Below are positions 59,693 to 64,000 of a stretch of 64,000 bases of DNA, piece after piece (the stretch's first letter is position 1; each line of letters begins with the position of its first letter). This DNA is from Thermohalobaculum sp039180675 (GTDB lineage: Bacteria > Pseudomonadota > Alphaproteobacteria > Rhodobacterales > Rhodobacteraceae). A model generated the notes under the pieces. The model saw only the letters and a list, made by a program, of their open reading frames with translations. It made no database searches and was not told where the DNA came from. Location: NCBI GenBank assembly GCA_039180675.1, contig JBCDDC010000004.1, positions 1 through 64,000 on the forward strand, written 5' to 3'. Made by a program: the position numbers and the translations under genes.

Positions 59693-60577
59693 ATGACCGG
59701 ATACCAACGCAGTTCAAGCGATGTTTCACGGCGGGCTATGGCCGCTGAGTTGCTCGATGCAGAGACCGAAGTCGACCTTGCGCGCCGCTGGCGCGACCAC
59801 GGAGATGAGCAGGCACTCCATCGCTTAACCACCGCCTATCTCCGCCTCGCCATTTCGATGGCTGCTAAATACCGCAGATACGGCACGCCCATGTCGGACC
59901 TGATCCAGGAAGCGGGCGTTGGCCTGATGAAGGCCGCCTCTAAGTTTGACCCCGACCGGGGTGTGCGCTTCTCCACCTACGCCGTCTGGTGGATCAAAGC
60001 TTCGATCCAGGACTACGTGATGCGCAATTGGTCCATGGTGCGGACCGGCTCAACATCCTCGCAAAAGGCCCTCTTCTTCAACATGCGTCGGGTACGCGCA
60101 AAGCTTGAAGCGGAACTGAGCGCCAGTGGCGCCGATCCGACCGAGGTCGAGATCCGCAAGGAGATTGCAGAAGAACTCGGCGTGCCATTGCGTGATGTTG
60201 AGATGATGGATGCGCGTCTTGCAGGTGCCGATTTCTCGCTGAATGCCCAGCAGGCGGGCGAGGAAGGGCGTGAGTGGGTCGAGACCCTCGAAGACGACGC
60301 ACCGCAAGCTGAAGAGATCGTTGGCCGTGACAGCGACCTTTCAACTGCCCGCGGCTGGTTGAGCGATGCGTTTACTGCGCTCACCGACCGCGAGCAGATC
60401 ATCATCAAAGCTCGCAAGCTTGCCGAAGTGCCCGAGACACTTGAAAGCCTCGGCGAGAAGTTCGGCCTGTCTAAAGAACGTATCCGGCAGCTCGAGGCCC
60501 AGGCGCTTCGCAAGATGCGCAACCGGCTCGAGACACGCCACGGCGGTGCGGTCAAGGAGCTCGCTCAGGCATTCTGA
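59693..60577 (+). CDS. rpoH: RpoH-type (heat-shock/oxidative stress) sigma factor
   Basis: This 294-residue sigma-70 family protein has region 2 (LRLAISMAAKYRRYGTPMSD, FSTYAVWWIKASIQDYVMRN) and the RpoH-box-like segment SSQKALFFNMRRV, which marks the sigma-32 group. Region 4 includes LESLGEKFGLSKERIRQLEA. It resembles the RpoHII paralogue of Rhodobacter, which serves singlet-oxygen stress, but the RpoHI/RpoHII choice is not certain. The ATG at 59693 has AAAGAGG upstream; a longer in-frame start at 59561 is unlikely. A strong terminator follows. Confidence 0.93.
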   Translation: MTGYQRSSSDVSRRAMAAELLDAETEVDLARRWRDHGDEQALHRLTTAYLRLAISMAAKYRRYGTPMSDLIQEAGVGLMKAASKFDPDRGVRFSTYAVWWIKASIQDYVMRNWSMVRTGSTSSQKALFFNMRRVRAKLEAELSASGADPTEVEIRKEIAEELGVPLRDVEMMDARLAGADFSLNAQQAGEEGREWVETLEDDAPQAEEIVGRDSDLSTARGWLSDAFTALTDREQIIIKARKLAEVPETLESLGEKFGLSKERIRQLEAQALRKMRNRLETRHGGAVKELAQAF

Positions 60578-60601
60578 TCGAACGCCATATGGGGCGAATG
60601 G

Positions 60602-60632
60602 AAAGAGCGCTGGTGAAACCGGCGCTCTTTTC
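60602..60632 (+). terminator. Rho-independent terminator after rpoH
   Basis: AAAGAGCGCTGG pairs with CCGGCGCTCTTT (one T-G wobble) around TGAAA, followed by TTCCTTT. The A-rich 5' arm makes it potentially bidirectional with the acetyltransferase gene that converges at 60662. Confidence 0.85.
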
Positions 60633-60661
60633 CTTTGCGCGACCTGGTCTCCCTATCGCGC

Positions 60662-61288
60662 TTAGCCTCCGTACTTCTCAAGAAACGCTTCGGCGGAAAG
60701 CGCCCTGAAATCACCGAGTGCCGCACGAAGGTCGGCATGGCTCCAGTCCCACCAGGCCAGCGCCATCATCCGTTCGGCAATGTCGCTGGGGAAGCGCGCG
60801 CGCATCGGCTTCGCCGGCACTCCGGCGACGATCGTGTAGGGCGCGACATCCTTCGTCACGATCGCCCCCATGGCGACGACCGCACCGTCGCCAACCGTGA
60901 TTTCGGGCCGGATGATTGCGTTATGTCCGATCCAGGTGTCATGTCCGATAGAAGCGATGCGAGAGGCACGCTGGGCGAAAAAATCCATGTCCGGCTCGGC
61001 ATCCGGCCAGTAATCCTGACTGCGATAGAGAAAATGGTGCAGCGAGGCCCGGTCCATCGGGTGATCGGTCGGGCCGATCCTTACGCAACTCGCGATGTTC
61101 GAGAATTTGCCGATCCGCGTGTTGGCGATGTTCGCGAGGCGATCGCAGTAGGAATAGTCGCCAAAGACCGAATGTGCGATGCGGCTGGCGCGCCCGATCT
61201 CGGTATAGCGCCCGAACGTGCTGTCGGTGATCTCGCAGTCGGGATGGACGAACGGCTCTTCGGTCAGGCTTTTCGACGCCGGGCGCAT
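60662..61288 (-). CDS. Hexapeptide-repeat acetyltransferase, phosphonate-metabolism type (TIGR03308-like)
   Basis: This 208-residue left-handed beta-helix acyltransferase has a PFVHPDCEITDSTFGRYTEI opening, hexapeptide repeats, and catalytic-type His in GHDTWIGHNAIIRP. The family-specific tail LAWWDWSHADLRAALGDF matches the transferases found in phn (C-P lyase) clusters. AGGGG precedes the ATG. No phn genes are in the window, so it is an orphan here. The acceptor is not known; acetylation of a phosphonate sugar intermediate has been proposed for the group. Confidence 0.87.
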   Translation of the reverse strand: MRPASKSLTEEPFVHPDCEITDSTFGRYTEIGRASRIAHSVFGDYSYCDRLANIANTRIGKFSNIASCVRIGPTDHPMDRASLHHFLYRSQDYWPDAEPDMDFFAQRASRIASIGHDTWIGHNAIIRPEITVGDGAVVAMGAIVTKDVAPYTIVAGVPAKPMRARFPSDIAERMMALAWWDWSHADLRAALGDFRALSAEAFLEKYGG

Positions 61289-61323
61289 CGACGGACCCCT
61301 TGGGTTGCGCGGATAACGGGCGG

Positions 61324-62820
61324 TCAGCGGATCAGCTTTACCTTCTGTCCGGCGCGAAGCTGCTCTCCCGGTCGCAGGTCGTTCAGGACACGGAACCGCT
61401 CCTCTTTGAAGTCAGACACGTTCATCCTGCCCGCGAGCGACGATACGGTCTCACCCCGGCGTACGGTGACGATGTCAATCTTCTGCCCGCGCAACCCATT
61501 CGCCTCGCCGCGCGAAAGTCTGCGGAAGGTTCGCGCGGCCTGTTCCATCGGTGCGATAAGGCCTGAGCCCTGCGGTGCGATCCCGGTCAATCGGTAGATC
61601 GTCCCATCCATCCGGATTGCGACCAGAAGCGCATCGGATGTCCTGCCCCTCGTCTGGATCGGGATAATGCCGTAGGCGGCCTCCAGCCCGTTGATCCGGG
61701 TCGCGTCCAGTTCCCTGAATCGGCCGACCCTGGCCTGTTCCGATAGCGAGGGGACCCACCTCTCGCCGATGAAGCGCACCAAATCGCCGCCAGTGTCCTG
61801 CCCACCTTCCATGATGAAGAGCGACCCCTGCGGCCCCCGTGCGCCAACCTGCTGCGAGGAGTTGGTGATCGTGAAGCCCCGCGGCACGGTGTAGGTGAAG
61901 CGCAGCTCCGGATGGCTGAAGGTGCGGCCGTCGACGAAGCCCTGCGACGCACTGTCGCCATAAGACATGCCGTCGATCATGCTGAAGAACCGGTCCTGAT
62001 TGCGAGCCGCACCTTCGCGAACCACCAGCCCCTGGTTGCGCGCCACGCGTATCGCCTGTCGCGTACGTGGCGCATTGGCCGGGTGGGAGGCGAAGAAGTC
62101 GACAGAATTCGGATTGTACGATCTGCCGGCGATCCGCGATTCAAGCGCTGCTGCGCTGCCCATACTCTCGAGGAATTCCGCCTGAGCCACCGGGTCGTAA
62201 CCGGCCCGGGCGAGGTAGCGGATGCCCAGATTGTCGGCGTCCAGCTCATCGCTGCGCGAATAGCTCGCGAGGACCCCGCCGGCCGCTGCTTGGCCAAGCT
62301 GCAATAGCCCGCGCGAGGCGAGCGGATCGACACCCAGCACACTCAGCCCCACGGCACCCAGAAGCAGCCCGAGACCCGCCACCTGACCCCGATCCTGACG
62401 CAGAGAGGAATGCCCGGCCGTCACATGTCCGATCTCATGGCCAATCACCCCGGCCAGTTCCGCCTCGTCATCGGCGAGCGCCATCAGCCCCCGCGTGACA
62501 TAGACATAGCCGCCCGGCAGGGCGAAGGCGTTGATCGTGGGCGTGTCGAGCACCGTGAAGGTCCACTTCGCCTGCGGCTGCTCCGAGACCGCGGCGAGGT
62601 CGCGCCCGATCTGGTTGACATAGCCCGTCACCCGCGGGTTCTGATAGGCGCCGCCGAACTGGGCAAGGATCTTAGGGTGGTTCTCGTCTCCGATCCGCTG
62701 ATCCGACGAGGAGCGCTGGCTCAGCGTCGCAGGTGCCCCACCGCTGGAGGTGCCAGTGGTCTGACACCCGGCCAGCACCAGAGCGGTGAGCGATGCGACG
62801 AGGAATGCCTTGATCTGCAT
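61324..62820 (-). CDS. M48-family metallopeptidase lipoprotein with C-terminal LysM-like region
   Basis: This 498-residue protein begins with a lipoprotein signal (LAGC, Cys19 lipidated). The M48 zinc site is HEIGH (residues 128-132), with the third ligand Glu192 in SDELDADNLG. This fits BepA/YfgC-like periplasmic proteases that act in outer-membrane quality control. The C-terminal about 60 residues (VTVRRGETVSSLAGRMNV, PGEQLRAGQKVKLIR) look like a LysM-type cell-wall binding repeat. A perfect AGGAGG at 62826-62831 sits five bases before the ATG. Confidence 0.92.
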   Translation of the reverse strand: MQIKAFLVASLTALVLAGCQTTGTSSGGAPATLSQRSSSDQRIGDENHPKILAQFGGAYQNPRVTGYVNQIGRDLAAVSEQPQAKWTFTVLDTPTINAFALPGGYVYVTRGLMALADDEAELAGVIGHEIGHVTAGHSSLRQDRGQVAGLGLLLGAVGLSVLGVDPLASRGLLQLGQAAAGGVLASYSRSDELDADNLGIRYLARAGYDPVAQAEFLESMGSAAALESRIAGRSYNPNSVDFFASHPANAPRTRQAIRVARNQGLVVREGAARNQDRFFSMIDGMSYGDSASQGFVDGRTFSHPELRFTYTVPRGFTITNSSQQVGARGPQGSLFIMEGGQDTGGDLVRFIGERWVPSLSEQARVGRFRELDATRINGLEAAYGIIPIQTRGRTSDALLVAIRMDGTIYRLTGIAPQGSGLIAPMEQAARTFRRLSRGEANGLRGQKIDIVTVRRGETVSSLAGRMNVSDFKEERFRVLNDLRPGEQLRAGQKVKLIR

Positions 62821-62996
62821 GAATGCCTCCTGAGCCTGCCTGGCTATCCACCCCCGGCGACGTGCCGCGCGTGCCACCTGCGGGCCGCGACGATTCTCTG
62901 GCCGATCGAAGGCACGCTAGCATGCCCCGTGGCGCAGCCCTAGCCCCGCCGAACCGCCTGCTTGACGTCCCCCGGCCGCAAGGGTATCCCGGTCTC

Positions 62997-63087
62997 GGGC
63001 AGGTGGCCGAGTGGTCGAAGGCGCTCCCCTGCTAAGGGAGTAGGCCCCAAAAGGGTCTCGTGGGTTCGAATCCCATCTTGCCCGCCA
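62997..63087 (+). tRNA. tRNA-Ser (anticodon GCT)
   Basis: This 91-base class II tRNA starts GGGCAGG and ends CTTGCCC-G-CCA with encoded CCA. It has a long variable arm, the D-arm GTGGCCGAGTGGTCGAAGGC, T-loop GGTTCGAATCC and anticodon loop CTGCTAA (anticodon GCT), so it reads AGC/AGU serine codons. Confidence 0.95.
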
Positions 63088-63311
63088 CTACCCAAAAGTC
63101 CGCGATCGTGTTCCCGGAGAACGCACTCTGCCAAGGCGGATGTTTTATTTCGTCAAAGTGTCTTAAGAGCGGGTGAAACCCGATGATCTTGGTCTCTGCC
63201 CCTGTAGAGGAAGATCGAGTTAACCCGCTGCTCCACGCCTTTGGTTGAGGGGCTTAGAGACGGAAAGACCGGCACGGTGTTGCCGCGCCGGATCGTTGTG
63301 TGAAAAGCTGT

Positions 63312-63331
63312 GATCGGCTCTTGTGCCGATC
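63312..63331 (-). terminator. Candidate terminator after the OmpA-domain gene
   Basis: On the minus strand GATCGGC and GCCGATC flank ACAAGA, then ACAGCTTTTC. It starts one base after the stop codon. The T-run is short and offset, so the confidence is moderate. The rest of the gap to the tRNA (63088-63311) shows only a second hairpin (63269-63291) and no gene. Confidence 0.45.
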
Positions 63332-63332
63332 C

Positions 63333-64000
63333 TCAGCGGCCGATCTCGCGCACGCCGGGGCGGCGCACCCAGATCTCGACGCGGCGGTTCAACTCCCGCC
63401 CCGCCTCGTCCTGATTGCACGCCACCGGCAGCAGCTCGCCATAGCTGAGCGTTCTGAGGCGCAGGCGCGAGGTTGTCTCCGGACTTACCGAGCGAACCAG
63501 GATGTTGCGCACGCTCTGCGCACGCTGTGCCGCCAATTGCGTGTTCCTCGCCTGCGAGCCGATCGCATCGGCAAAGCCCACGATCAGCATCTCGAGCCCT
63601 GCGAACTCCCGCGCTTCCATCCGGCGCCCGAGCACTTCGAGGTTGGCGAGCGAACGCTCGTCGAGCGCCGAGGATCCGGTGCGGAACCGGAAGGATAGGC
63701 TCAGCCGCTCTGCATCGCGCAACTCGCGCATCATCTCGGAGTACTGCCCTGGGCTGAAATCAGGTTCCACAGCCGCGGTGTGGATCAGCATCATGCCCAT
63801 ATCCTCGAGGTTCATGCGCTCGAGATTGCGGTCAACGAACCCGGCCCGGCGGATTGCGGATTGCGAGTCCTCGGTCGCAAGCCAGTCGACCAGCCCTTCG
63901 GCCTCGCTGTGGATCTCCGCAGGTCGCCTGTAGAGGAAGACGGGATAGGTGAGCGGGTAACCGTTCGTCTTCAACTGAAAGCTGTTCGGCCGTGTGATCA
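63333..64000 (-). CDS. Periplasmic binding-protein/OmpA fusion protein (5' end missing)
   Basis: The window end removes the start; about 222 residues remain. The visible N-terminal part (NGYPLTYPVFLYRR, LVDWLATEDSQSAIRRAGF) is the end of a PstS-like substrate-binding domain. It is followed by an OmpA C-terminal domain with the peptidoglycan-binding pattern (IVGFADAIGSQARNTQLAAQ, RAQSVRNILV, NRRVEIWV). The protein probably ties a periplasmic binding domain to the cell wall. The open frame continues beyond 64000; a nominal TTG at 63974 has no ribosome site and is not the start. Confidence 0.8.
   Translation of the reverse strand, partial: ITRPNSFQLKTNGYPLTYPVFLYRRPAEIHSEAEGLVDWLATEDSQSAIRRAGFVDRNLERMNLEDMGMMLIHTAAVEPDFSPGQYSEMMRELRDAERLSLSFRFRTGSSALDERSLANLEVLGRRMEAREFAGLEMLIVGFADAIGSQARNTQLAAQRAQSVRNILVRSVSPETTSRLRLRTLSYGELLPVACNQDEAGRELNRRVEIWVRRPGVREIGR

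Noticed and set aside
63269..63291. Imperfect GC hairpin between tRNA-Ser and the OmpA-domain gene
   Set aside because: One mismatched pair and no T-run; not called as a terminator.

Overview
The window is chromosomal DNA from a GC-rich alphaproteobacterium, most likely of the Rhodobacterales (Roseobacter/Rhodobacter type). The evidence is an FnrL-type regulator with a ccoNOQP-ccoGHIS cluster, an RpoH-type sigma factor, a TRAP transporter, gltB/gltD, a YcjX/YcjF pair and a DctP protein with a twin-arginine signal. Almost all of the window is coding. There is no IS element, phage or CRISPR array.

Layout. 1-6.7 kb: glycine decarboxylase (gcvP), an Lrp-type regulator divergent from a homodimeric 2-oxoacid dehydrogenase E1-like protein, and a methyltransferase. 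6.7-11.2 kb: a small ORF and an OxyR-like LysR regulator bracketed by matching inverted/direct repeats, a DUF465 protein, a bicarbonate transporter (SbtA family) with its PII-like partner, and a two-subunit TPP enzyme. 11.3-17 kb: a FecI sigma factor, FecR, an STN-type TonB receptor and an alpha/beta hydrolase, which together form a surface-signalling uptake locus. 17-27 kb (minus strand, then divergent): the cbb3 oxidase structural and assembly genes, fnrL and a DUF2189 membrane protein. Three FNR boxes tie these into one oxygen-responsive regulon. A 69-codon ORF sits between ccoN and ccoO and is coupled to both.

27-42 kb: tRNA-Leu(CAG), an NDUFA9-like protein, uppP, then gltD, two GFA proteins, a secreted hypothetical protein and gltB. 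Next, on the minus strand, is a TRAP transporter whose large permease carries a soluble coiled-coil tail of about 300 residues. A T-rich hairpin lies between the binding-protein gene and the permease genes.

42.7-55.2 kb: one 12.5-kb gene encodes a 4175-residue protein with terminal RTX-type calcium-binding repeats, many tandem Ig/cadherin-like domains and four beta-propellers: one YncE-like, two 7-blade FG-GAP and one PD40-like. It looks like a type I secreted giant surface protein. An internal block (FG-GAP propeller, EF-hand-like loop, Ig-like domain) occurs twice. No type I secretion genes are in the window. Next to it are an orphan RsbW-like ATPase and a small secreted FecR-domain protein.

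56-64 kb: ycjF/ycjX, truA, an rpoH-type sigma factor with a strong terminator, a phosphonate-type hexapeptide acetyltransferase with no phn genes nearby, an M48 lipoprotein peptidase, tRNA-Ser(GCU), and the 3' part of a gene fusing a periplasmic-binding domain to an OmpA domain, cut by the window end.
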